NCBI GenBank assembly: GCA_002495845.1
Contig: DAHF01000073.1
Location: forward strand, 1-6,891
DNA length: 6,891 nucleotides
Origin: Sulfolobus sp. UBA167
GTDB lineage: Archaea > Thermoproteota > Thermoprotei_A > Sulfolobales > Sulfolobaceae
Reading direction: 5' to 3'
In this document: piece after piece, positions 1 to 6,074 of the stretch
How the letters are laid out: the number at the start of each line of letters is the position of its first letter
Numbering within the stretch: position 1 is the first letter of the stretch
Position numbers and translations under genes: made by a program
The notes under the pieces: generated by a model
Database searches by the model: none
Seen by the model: only the letters and a program-made list of their open reading frames with translations
Told to the model about the DNA's origin: nothing

Positions 1-147
1 CTAGACACACTAAAATAAGGAGGTAGTTCATCGTGAACCATAAAGATAATATCGCGTAACGTCGAGAAGATTTGTGTTAGAGAGCAAAAATAATAAACGA
101 ATAAATTAAAAAATGGACGAGCAAAAAAGCAACAAAATTATGTCTGC

Positions 148-198
148 TTATAACCTAATTCTCTGAGTTAACTGACCTCCAACAAGATTGGGTTATAA
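148..198. repeat. Inverted repeat upstream of the binding-protein-fold gene
   Basis: The left arm TTATAACCTAAT (148-159) and the right arm ATTGGGTTATAA (187-198) are complementary at 11 of 12 positions, separated by 27 bases with GTTAAC near the centre. The right arm ends a few bases before a TATA-like element and about 36 bases before the ATG. It could be an operator for a dimeric regulator or a hairpin. No protein or function can be assigned from sequence. Confidence 0.5.
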
Positions 199-204
199 CA
201 TCAC

Positions 205-212
205 GTTTTTAT
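205..212 (+). promoter_or_regulatory. Weak TATA-like element for the 235-1288 unit
   Basis: The T-rich string TTTTTATT is centred about 26 bases before the ATG at 235. This is the distance expected for a leaderless archaeal transcript starting at or near the start codon. No Shine-Dalgarno motif precedes the start, which fits leaderless translation. The match to the Sulfolobales TATA consensus is poor, so the call rests mostly on spacing. Confidence 0.35.
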
Positions 213-234
213 TTCTTGAGCAAAGAATTACTTG

Positions 235-966
235 ATGCTGGATCTCACTCTTGATGGCTTCGATCTGATCCATGACTTGTATGGCAAGATATCCGGGGTG
301 AAGTTCTTCGCAGCTGGTAACCAATGGTTCGCCCTCGAGGAGATCCTTCCCAGAATGGCTAACGTGTTCATGGAGACCCTCCCTCCAGGAGTAGTGATGA
401 AGCAAATGATGGGCGAGGCAGTAAAGATCGGGAACTTGGTGATAGACGTCAAGCCTGACGTAGTTTCTCTTCCTTCCTCTCTGATGGAACAAGTCAAAGA
501 CATGGTATTGGAACCCACGGAATACGTTGAGAACGAGGTCGTCATAGCTACAAGCCTGAAAGTAAAGGATATATGTGATCTATCAGGCCTCAGGTTAGCC
601 TTGCCCAACCCTGAAAACGAGGGCATAGGGGATGTGTTCAGGAAAGCCTATGAAGAGGAGTGCGGTGACTATTCCTCGCTAAGGGAGAGGAGCTACGTGA
701 CTAAAGTACACCACAGGGAGACTCCTTTACTCATGAGGAACGGTTTAGTCAACGCTGGAGTTATGTGGAACACAGAAGCTATAAAGTGGGGCTTTAAAAG
801 CGTGGGAACCGGAAGGAAGGGGAAGCTATCAATAGCCGTAACTAAGTTCGGCGATAAAGAAGGGGGTGAAAATGTGAAGAAAGTGGTACTCTCTTCTGAG
901 TCGCGTTCAGTTTACGAGAAGTACGCCTTCAAGTGGATGATGAGCCGTGTTTCACGTGAAAGGTGA
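235..966 (+). CDS. Substrate-binding-fold protein without signal peptide (ModA/WtpA-like)
   Basis: This is a 243-aa protein resembling the periplasmic-binding-protein type 2 fold used by molybdate/tungstate and other anion binding proteins. Seen (numbering from a TTG one codon upstream): a first strand VKFFAAGNQW at 23-32; the strand-like DVVSLPSSL at 76-84; the hinge-like NEVVIATS at 101-108; a second-domain block LSGLRLALPNPENEGIGD at 117-134, typical of SBP proteins; VHHRETPLLM at 159-168; and NAGVMWNTEA at 174-183. There is no hydrophobic N-terminus, so it is predicted to be cytoplasmic, which is unusual for this fold. It could be a ligand sensor or a soluble carrier rather than a transporter subunit. 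A stop at 217-219 limits upstream extension. TTG 232 and ATG 235 are adjacent, and I chose ATG. It is followed at once by the DsrE-like gene, probably in the same transcript. The ligand is unknown. Confidence 0.75.
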   Translation: MLDLTLDGFDLIHDLYGKISGVKFFAAGNQWFALEEILPRMANVFMETLPPGVVMKQMMGEAVKIGNLVIDVKPDVVSLPSSLMEQVKDMVLEPTEYVENEVVIATSLKVKDICDLSGLRLALPNPENEGIGDVFRKAYEEECGDYSSLRERSYVTKVHHRETPLLMRNGLVNAGVMWNTEAIKWGFKSVGTGRKGKLSIAVTKFGDKEGGENVKKVVLSSESRSVYEKYAFKWMMSRVSRER

Positions 967-992
967 AGAGAAAGACGCTTCTGACTTGAAGG
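926..992 (+). ncRNA. Candidate box C/D-like RNA or gene-junction hairpin
   Basis: Complementary 8-base arms CCTTCAAG (926-933) and CTTGAAGG (985-992) enclose elements arranged like a C/D guide RNA. These are a C box ATGATGA (937-943), a D'-like GTGA (956-959), a C'-like GTGAAGA (963-969), and a D box CTGA (981-984) abutting the right arm. Spacers between C and D' and between C' and D are 12 and 11 bases. Against this, D' and C' are degenerate, three bases separate the left arm from the C box, and the region is coding. The alternative is an mRNA hairpin that covers the TTG at 986 and affects translation of the second gene. Confidence 0.28.
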
Positions 993-1288
993 TAGTTGTG
1001 CAGATAAGCGACAACCCTGAGAGGGGAGTGAACTCAGTCGTGAATCTGCTCAGGGAAATGAAGTTGGGTGAAGTAGAAGTAGTCTTCCATCAAGAGGCTA
1101 TAGGTGCAGTTCTCGACCCCTCCTTGGTAGAGAAGCTCAGTCCTGCTAAGGTAGTTGCGTGCAGGAACTCTCTGAGAGCTAAGAGTATAGACGAGTCAAG
1201 CTTGCCCAAAGGTACGATTGTAGTGAACGCTGGCGTGGCTGAGATAGTGAGGAGACAATCTGAAGGGTGGATCTACTTAAAGGTATGA
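947..1288 (+). CDS. DsrE-like small protein
   Basis: This is a small single-domain protein of 113 aa from GTG 947, or 100 aa from TTG 986. It looks like the DsrE/YchN-like fold whose members act in sulfur-relay or sulfur-oxidation systems, or are uncharacterised. Seen: a first strand KVVVQISDNPERGVNSVVNL, then EVEVVFHQEAIGAVLDP, then the segment VVACRNSLRAKSID with the single Cys (C72 from GTG 947) where DsrE-like proteins often carry a conserved Cys, and a final IVVNAGVAEIVRRQSEGW. Start choice is unresolved. GTG 947 overlaps the previous gene by 20 bases. TTG 986 would begin the protein directly at the first strand, as family members usually do, and lies 20 bases past the previous stop. The GGTGA at 962 is too far from 986 to decide. 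It lies in an operon with the binding-fold protein upstream. The catalytic role is inferred at family level only. Confidence 0.72.
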   Translation: MFHVKGEEKDASDLKVVVQISDNPERGVNSVVNLLREMKLGEVEVVFHQEAIGAVLDPSLVEKLSPAKVVACRNSLRAKSIDESSLPKGTIVVNAGVAEIVRRQSEGWIYLKV

Positions 1289-1293
1289 AGAGC

Positions 1294-1299
1294 TTTTTT
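1294..1299 (+). terminator. T-run terminator after the two-gene unit
   Basis: A run of six T lies 5 bases after the DsrE-like stop codon, typical of archaeal T-tract termination. The remaining convergent intergenic stretch to 1476 contains no gene I can support on either strand. Confidence 0.45.
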
Positions 1300-1476
1300 C
1301 CACGTCTCCTTCTCTGGCTTCCTCTCGTGAACGGTGACACAATGTTCTCTGCAGAGCTTGCACTATATATCTTGTGTTATCCTTCGCAACGCTCAAATCG
1401 TTTCATCCCTATTTCTCCGAGATGGGCTGGAGGGGAAGAAAATTTCCTCTCTTCTCATCCCTTCCCTTTCTCTCAC

Positions 1477-3555
1477 TTACGTAGGTTTTTCCCCATCCTT
1501 GCTGATCTTGTTGTCGAATTTGAACTTCACCCTTCCTTCCTCTAAGAAGATGGTCGCAGAGAACTTCCTCCCGTTCTTGCTGGTGAAACCCTTCATGTTC
1601 ACTTCCTTCCCTTGGAAGAGGAGGGATGCCTGCCTCTTGGTTATCCTCTTTCCTAGGATGGTCTTCCATACCACGGATTTACACGAAGTACACCTCCATC
1701 CTTTGAAGAACTCCTTGACTTCCCCTCCGCACTTGCACTTCATGATGTTTTCTTTCTCTACTTCCTCTCTTTCGTCTTCATGTTCTTCTCCCTTTCCGAT
1801 GTCTTCCAGCTTCGGCATGAGCCCCTTAATTTCCTGCGCTACGAACTCCCTTATTTTGTTTACGAACTCTTCGTATCCATGCCTCCCTTTATGTTCCAAG
1901 TATATCCCTTCCAAGAGCTTCTCCCATTCTCCGGTCATCTCCGGGCTTACCACCCTGCTGTCCTTCAATTTTTGGATCAGTTCCCTTCCTTTATCCGTTG
2001 AGACAAGCAACTTCCCCCTTCTCATCAAGTATTTCCTTGATAGTAAAGTCTCTATTATGGACGCTCTTGTGGCGGGAGTCCCAAGGGAGAGTCTCTCCAT
2101 CTCCTTCAGGATTGAGGAGTCCGTGAAGTGAGAAGGTGGCTTAGTTGTTCTCTTCGAAGCGTCAACGCTTACCTTATCCACTGTTTCTCCTTCCTTCAGG
2201 TCTGGCAATGGATTGTCCTTGCTTTCATAAAGGGACATCCAACCTAGGGACACGTTCCTCTTTCCATGTGAGACGAAGGTCTCTCCATCCAAGGAAGTGA
2301 TTACTCTCATAGCTTCATAGACGTAATCTTCCATGAAAGCCCCCACGAACTTCCTGTAGACCAGGAAGTAAACCTTCTTCTCCAGATCGTTCCCGCCGTC
2401 GAACTTATCAAGCGGAATTATTGCGTGGTGGTCTGTGAGCTTAGACGAGTCGAAGACCCTCTTCCCTACCTTGTACACCCTCGGGACTAGGTCGTCCTTC
2501 CCGAGCTTTTTCAGTATCGAGACCACTAATCCCTTGTTGCTGTCCCCCATGTACCTAGCGTCCGTCCTAGGATAACTTATCACCTTGTATTCCTCGTAAA
2601 GGCGCTGTGCTATATCAAGAGTCTTCTTAGCAGACAGACCGTAGAGTGAGTTGGCTTCCCTCTGCAGGGACGTCAAGGAATGAAGGAGTGGAGGTCTCTC
2701 TCTCCTGGTCTCCTTCATTACTTCCTTCACCTTTCCCTCCTTGATGGTGGATAACTTGCTCACCACCGCCTCCGCTTCATCCTTGGTTAGCCTAGTTGCT
2801 ACCTTCTCGTCGTCATCCCTTTTTTCTTTGTCTTCCTTCTCCTCTTTTTCGCTCTCTCTCCCTCGTATCAGGTAACCCAGATATTCTTCCCCTCCACCCT
2901 TCTTTCTGAACTTAGCTATTACCACGTAGTATTCCTGGGGCTTGAACTCTTCTATCTCCTTGTCCCTTTCGACTATCATAGCTAAGGTTGGAGTCTGCAC
3001 TCTCCCCACGCTCCAGACCTCCCTGTTGTTTGCCTTGAGTGTAACGAGTCTTGTCAAGTTAATTCCCACGATCCAGTCGCTGTGCTGTCTCGCTAAGGCA
3101 CTGAAGTACAAATCGTCGTACTGTGACGAAGGCTTCAAAGATGAGAACTCCCTCCTTACCACGTCAGGGGTGAGTGCCTCCGAAGTCCATAAACGGAGCA
3201 CTTTTCCTTTATACCCAGCAGTCTCGAGGATCTCTCTCACTATGAGCTCCCCTTCCCTCCCTGCATCACCGCAGTTAACCACAACTTCGCTTTTCTCCAA
3301 GAGCTTCTTAACTAAGGAGAAGTGGGACTTCTTCCCGTCTATCACCTTATACTTGAACTCCTTGGGGAAGATAGGGAGGTCCTTCAAGTCCCACTTGCTC
3401 GGAGCTATCGAGTCGTCTATCTCGAGGAGGTGGCCGTAAGCCCATGTCACGACGTAGTCGCCCGCGACCACGTATCCTTCCTTCCTCTCGACTTTCCCTA
3501 GGCTTCTCGCTATATCCATCGCAACTGAGGGTTTCTCTGTGATCACGAGCTTCAT
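1477..3555 (-). CDS. DNA topoisomerase III (type IA)
   Basis: This 692-aa type IA topoisomerase relaxes or decatenates DNA by single-strand passage through a 5'-phosphotyrosine intermediate. Domains in order: Toprim at about 1-140, with the catalytic Glu in ITEKPSVAMDIA (E7) and DAGREGE at 97-103; the topoisomerase core at about 150-575, with GRVQTPT at 184-190, the active-site Tyr in SYPRTD (Y328), DHHAIIP at 375-381 and TPATRASIIE at 493-502; a zinc ribbon with Cys 607, 609, 622 and 625 (CxC-x12-CxxC); and a C-terminal basic repeat ITKRQASLLFQGKEV like those of bacterial TopB. The second Toprim Asp is Gly (G99), as in some bacterial TopB. Two highly charged low-complexity stretches occur at about 233-252 and 584-602. 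Length and motifs are complete. The ATG at 3555 is supported by MKLVITEKPS being the canonical family start and by a TATA box 26 bases upstream. It is transcribed alone. It is not reverse gyrase, since no helicase domain is present. Confidence 0.96.
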   Translation of the reverse strand: MKLVITEKPSVAMDIARSLGKVERKEGYVVAGDYVVTWAYGHLLEIDDSIAPSKWDLKDLPIFPKEFKYKVIDGKKSHFSLVKKLLEKSEVVVNCGDAGREGELIVREILETAGYKGKVLRLWTSEALTPDVVRREFSSLKPSSQYDDLYFSALARQHSDWIVGINLTRLVTLKANNREVWSVGRVQTPTLAMIVERDKEIEEFKPQEYYVVIAKFRKKGGGEEYLGYLIRGRESEKEEKEDKEKRDDDEKVATRLTKDEAEAVVSKLSTIKEGKVKEVMKETRRERPPLLHSLTSLQREANSLYGLSAKKTLDIAQRLYEEYKVISYPRTDARYMGDSNKGLVVSILKKLGKDDLVPRVYKVGKRVFDSSKLTDHHAIIPLDKFDGGNDLEKKVYFLVYRKFVGAFMEDYVYEAMRVITSLDGETFVSHGKRNVSLGWMSLYESKDNPLPDLKEGETVDKVSVDASKRTTKPPSHFTDSSILKEMERLSLGTPATRASIIETLLSRKYLMRRGKLLVSTDKGRELIQKLKDSRVVSPEMTGEWEKLLEGIYLEHKGRHGYEEFVNKIREFVAQEIKGLMPKLEDIGKGEEHEDEREEVEKENIMKCKCGGEVKEFFKGWRCTSCKSVVWKTILGKRITKRQASLLFQGKEVNMKGFTSKNGRKFSATIFLEEGRVKFKFDNKISKDGEKPT

Positions 3556-3563
3556 GAGAATTC

Positions 3564-3569
3564 TTTAAA
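3564..3569 (+). promoter_or_regulatory. TTTAAA box facing right, possible small-RNA promoter
   Basis: TTTAAA lies about 25 bases before the GAGTGATGA at 3591, the proposed 5' end of a C/D-box RNA candidate. TTTAAA is palindromic, and this copy is only 8-14 bases from the topoisomerase ATG on the opposite strand, too close to serve it. A rightward role is therefore the simplest reading if it is a promoter at all. Confidence 0.3.
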
Positions 3570-3575
3570 GCTTGA

Positions 3576-3586
3576 TTATTTAAAAA
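3576..3586 (-). promoter_or_regulatory. TATA box of the topoisomerase gene
   Basis: On the minus strand the sequence reads TTTTTAAATAA. The TTTAAA core is centred about 26-27 bases upstream of the topoisomerase ATG, which predicts a leaderless transcript. No Shine-Dalgarno motif lies before the ATG, in agreement. Confidence 0.65.
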
Positions 3587-3590
3587 CAGC

Positions 3591-3646
3591 GAGTGATGAC
3601 ATATAACCTTCAGTTCTAAGGAAAAGGTGTTCCAGCATGCTGACTC
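3591..3646 (+). ncRNA. Candidate C/D-box small RNA
   Basis: A perfect C box GTGATGA (3593-3599) and a D box CTGA (3640-3643) lie 40 bases apart, the usual distance in archaeal C/D guide RNAs. GAG (3591-3593) and CTC (3644-3646) could form a minimal closing stem. A TTTAAA promoter element sits at the right distance upstream. Weak points: the internal D' (CTAA at 3616-3619) and C' are degenerate, the stem is short, and I could not match the guide segments to rRNA or tRNA. It lies between the topoisomerase promoter and the end of a decayed gene. Confidence 0.35.
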
Positions 3647-3652
3647 CACGCT

Positions 3653-4229
3653 CTAAATGACGATTCCAAACCTTTTGGATCTCGTCACTACCTTATCGTG
3701 CACTAAGATCATCTTTTTCCGGAAGTGCAAGCGAACTATTTCATCATAGCCATACGTTCTTATCAGCCTAGATCACGTTCGCTAGCTCGAACCAGGAAGG
3801 GTCTTCCATTACTACCTCCAATATCAGCTCTTCTCTCAGATCTTTCCTTTTGATCCTAAATTCATCCATAAGGTTAACGGCAATTACCGCCTTAAACGCA
3901 TTTGCGAAGCGTTCTTTTTTTGTCAAGGATTGAGATGATCGCCGTAATCGTCTCGACCGTGACCTTTTCGATATTGGCATCCTTTAGGCTCTACAGGTTT
4001 AGATCCCTCCATTAGAGTCCGAGGATCCTCTCATTTGATAAGGTAAATGCTAGCCTTTCTCGCCATACCCTGAACCAATAATCTTTGTTCCTTCATGCTT
4101 AGGAAAAGGGGAACTGAGGAGATACCTCTTCCCTTCGAAGGGGGGACAGAAGTTGTTTCCCTCTTAGCAATGTCTTTACATAAAACTATGAAGGTCTCGC
4201 ATTTAGGCTGGGAGGTCAGTGAACATTTG
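3653..4229 (-). pseudogene. Decayed protein gene, about 180 codons, multiple frameshifts
   Basis: Four protein-like segments join on the minus strand. Segment 1 (open from about 4243) includes CETFIVLCKDIAKRE and EQRLLVQGMARKASIYLIK, meets TGA at 4031-4033, and continues with EDPRTLMEGSKPVEPK. A shift near AAAGG (3981-3985) leads to DANIEKVTVETITAIISIL. A shift at an A7 run (3915-3921) leads to ERFANAFKAVIAVNLMDEF, then REELILEVVMEDPSWFELAN. At the TAG of 3768-3770 another shift gives RLIRTYGYDEIVRLHFRKK and ends in TAG at 3653-3655. Each shift is repaired by removing one base. The joined segments have helix/strand-like composition and preferred codons. By contrast, the uninterrupted 70-codon frame (3768-3980) begins with an Arg/Ser stretch rich in CGA/CGG codons. 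I see no start codon in the first frame, so the 5' boundary is uncertain. I do not recognise the family. The gene directly follows the membrane-protein gene, and its open first frame runs slightly into that gene's end. Confidence 0.6.
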
Positions 4230-5639
4230 TCAGAAGTACCCCTTTATGGACATTATCTTTAGGGAATAGTTGTTGTAGAACCCGGTGTTCAAAAGGAGAG
4301 CTGTGATTCCCGCCAAAGCTAAAGCCTCGATCCCTACAATCTCGACGAACGCTATCTCGGGTATTATGGAGGCCAGGACGGATGCGATCATTAAAATCAT
4401 GAATGGTATTACAGTTAGGAAGGATATCCCGACAACGTTCCTCACGTTGGCTACGTAAGGTTGGTTATCGTCTGCCAGGAGTTGTACGTTAGGCATGCTC
4501 GAGGAGACGCTCAGGAAAAGGATCATGTATAGTAACCACGAAGACGGGAGCGTCAACACGGAGATTATGAATATTTGAATGCCACCGAAGATGGATGCTA
4601 TTGCGGAGAGCGCTCCCAACAACCCCCACGACATGGTTAAGACTAGCAAATTGCTCAAGTGAACTTCCCTGAAGTATTTGCCTATCCCCAATGCTTGTGC
4701 TCCTATCCAAGGCCTCTCGAACGCCAACGTCCCCATCACGAGCCACTGGGTCTCGAATATCATGGAAATGTAAAGTATTATCCCAGCGATGTAGAATTTC
4801 CCGAAAGCTTGAGGAGACGAACCCATCAATATGGATAAAGCTATCTCTGCTATTCCCAACGCCCCAGAGACTAGGAAGAGGAGGTATCTGGCGTTAAATC
4901 TGGGCTTGATTACCTTCACCTGTCCCGACACGTTGAAGGTAAGGACTATCTGTGGGTTCTTAATTCTGTTCAAGAGGAGAGCCCTCTCGCCTTTCTCACC
5001 TGTCACTAACTTGTCCTGTGCTAAGTCACTCTTCTTCTCCTGGAACAGGGAGGAGAGGAACTCCGTTGGGTCGTACGCTGACCTATACCTCATGTAAATT
5101 CCTGCTGAGATGAGAGTTATACCACCTGAGACTGCGAAGAGGATCGCTGGTGAAAGGAAAGGCAGGCTCAGCGCCTCCACCAACTGGAAGATGTAGAACA
5201 TCCACCTCATCTTTCTCCCTATCATGTTGACGGAGCTTAGGGTTGCCCCGGTCAGGGCGTATTCCACCATGAACGGGAAGTAAAAAGGTGAGGCTAAGTC
5301 GATGGAAGTCACTGCAGAGATGAAGCCTAGGAATAGTAACCTATATGTGAATTGGAAGAAGAACCAGTAATCGTATATCTTCTCTATAGAGAGAGGAAGT
5401 GAGAACACGTTGAACGCATCTGCCTTGTTGGGGGTAGGCGTCAGGAAAGCCATGGGAACCATTGCAACGAGGAGATAGAACAGGAGGAATCTATCTGCAG
5501 AGTACAAGCTGGAAATGCGGAAGCTGAAGACGAACTCTACTAAAGCGAAGAAAGTGGCGATGAGGTAAATTACCAGAAGAGGGGTGCTCAGCCTCGACTT
5601 CAATAGGAATCTGATAAGAGTTCCAATCCTTTTGTCCAT
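4230..5639 (-). CDS. Polytopic membrane protein, ABC-2-type permease-like
   Basis: This is a 469-aa integral membrane protein with about 12 hydrophobic segments: around residues 18-40, 50-68, 90-113, 115-137, 145-162, 163-182, 250-272, 281-303, 328-350, 352-378, 402-425 and 430-452. A polar, probably cytosolic loop (about 184-248) separates two halves. Each half has a similar element: FSLPLSIEKIYDYWFFFQF at 79-97, and a FERPWIGAQALGIGKYF-containing stretch at about 307-335. The first resembles the short amphipathic motif before a transmembrane helix in ABC-2-type exporter permeases. That family call is inference. No ATPase gene is adjacent, so a partner would be encoded elsewhere. The frame stays open upstream to an ATG at 5825, but I chose the ATG at 5637-5639. 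A well-placed TATA box precedes it, and the 62 upstream codons are AT-rich and not membrane-like. The substrate is unknown. Confidence 0.8.
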   Translation of the reverse strand: MDKRIGTLIRFLLKSRLSTPLLVIYLIATFFALVEFVFSFRISSLYSADRFLLFYLLVAMVPMAFLTPTPNKADAFNVFSLPLSIEKIYDYWFFFQFTYRLLFLGFISAVTSIDLASPFYFPFMVEYALTGATLSSVNMIGRKMRWMFYIFQLVEALSLPFLSPAILFAVSGGITLISAGIYMRYRSAYDPTEFLSSLFQEKKSDLAQDKLVTGEKGERALLLNRIKNPQIVLTFNVSGQVKVIKPRFNARYLLFLVSGALGIAEIALSILMGSSPQAFGKFYIAGIILYISMIFETQWLVMGTLAFERPWIGAQALGIGKYFREVHLSNLLVLTMSWGLLGALSAIASIFGGIQIFIISVLTLPSSWLLYMILFLSVSSSMPNVQLLADDNQPYVANVRNVVGISFLTVIPFMILMIASVLASIIPEIAFVEIVGIEALALAGITALLLNTGFYNNYSLKIMSIKGYF

Positions 5640-5662
5640 ATTATAACATGTCCATTCGCCGT

Positions 5663-5675
5663 CAAATATGTTTCT
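5663..5675 (-). promoter_or_regulatory. BRE/TATA promoter of the membrane-protein gene
   Basis: The minus strand reads AGAAACATATTTG. The CATATTTG part spans -31 to -24 from the ATG at 5639, and the purine-rich AGAAA before it fits a TFB-recognition element. The predicted transcript is leaderless. This promoter lies inside the longer open frame that begins at 5825 and so argues for the internal start. Confidence 0.55.
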
Positions 5676-5995
5676 GAACTTCAGATACGGAGATCGAAGG
5701 CTTTTGGGATTTTTACAGATATTATCTATCTTCTGTAGCCTCAGTTGTTTTTTGTATTCGTAGAGGGCTGTCCCTAAAGAAATTTTGATCAATAATTCAA
5801 AACTAGCTTGGGAAGATAGAAGCAAGAAAAGGTGAAGGCAAGGAAAATCCTTTTTCCCATTATTGTCTTCTATCTCTTGAGTATAAGGTATAAATCTTAT
5901 TTTAAATTAAAATATATTTAATATTAATAATTTTCTCTTACTGAAAGGTAAAAAAGAATTAAGGTTAATTTATATCAACTTGCACAGTATTAAGC

Positions 5996-6017
5996 TAATT
6001 TAAATCTACTTAAATTA
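5996..6017. repeat. Inverted repeat, possible operator
   Basis: TAATTTAA (5996-6003) and TTAAATTA (6010-6017) are perfectly complementary 8-base arms separated by 6 bases. They lie about 20 bases upstream of the TATA box of the binding-protein gene, where an activator site would be expected. The surroundings are AT-rich, so chance is a real possibility. Confidence 0.3.
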
Positions 6018-6035
6018 TGGGTGGAAGAACTAATT

Positions 6036-6043
6036 TTTTATAT
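6036..6043 (+). promoter_or_regulatory. TATA box of the solute-binding-protein gene
   Basis: TTTTATAT within a longer TTTTTTATATAG string (6034-6045) is a strong Sulfolobales-type TATA box. It predicts transcription starting at about 6065-6068, giving a short leader of roughly 7-10 bases before the ATG at 6075. The strong box fits a highly expressed binding protein. Confidence 0.6.
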
Positions 6044-6074
6044 AGTAAAAACAAACAGTATTACGGGTATATAT

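Larger units (their letters stand above)
5640..6074. other. Divergent AT-rich intergenic region
   Basis: This region holds the promoters of the leftward membrane-protein gene and the rightward binding-protein gene. Bases from about 5880 to 6060 are very AT-rich, with many TTAA/TTAAATTA-type strings, while 5640-5820 is of more ordinary composition. I see no gene, tRNA or intact mobile element. Apart from the two promoters, the only element I would single out is the inverted repeat at 5996-6017. Confidence 0.6.

Noticed and set aside
1..31. Leftward gene starting at base 31 (MNYLLILVCL) or at 41 in another frame, leaving the window
   Set aside because: Only about ten codons are visible, two frames compete, and no TATA box sits at the expected distance.
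1334..2131. 265-codon plus-strand frame opposite the topoisomerase
   Set aside because: It is Ser/Phe/Pro/Leu-rich and is the antisense shadow of Lys/Glu-rich topoisomerase codons. It has no family motifs.
2942..3439. 165-codon plus-strand frame opposite the topoisomerase N-terminus
   Set aside because: It is an antisense shadow of a strongly motif-supported gene.
3768..3980. 70-aa uninterrupted frame as a genuine small gene
   Set aside because: Its first 22 residues are Arg/Ser-rich with rare CGA/CGG codons. Another frame over the same bases gives more protein-like sequence, and coding-like sequence continues past its stop in a third frame.
5643..5650. Resemblance of AACATGTC to the Sulfolobus arabinose box
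   Set aside because: Only a partial match, and it lies between the TATA box and start codon of the membrane-protein gene, not upstream of a TATA box.
5755..5785. Possible insertion-sequence end (GAGGGCTGTCCC region)
   Set aside because: No matching inverted end, target duplication or transposase fragment was found in the window.
5640..5825. N-terminal extension of the membrane protein to ATG 5825 (531 aa)
   Set aside because: The 62 extra codons look non-membrane and AT-rich, and a well-spaced BRE/TATA promoter for the ATG at 5639 lies inside them.
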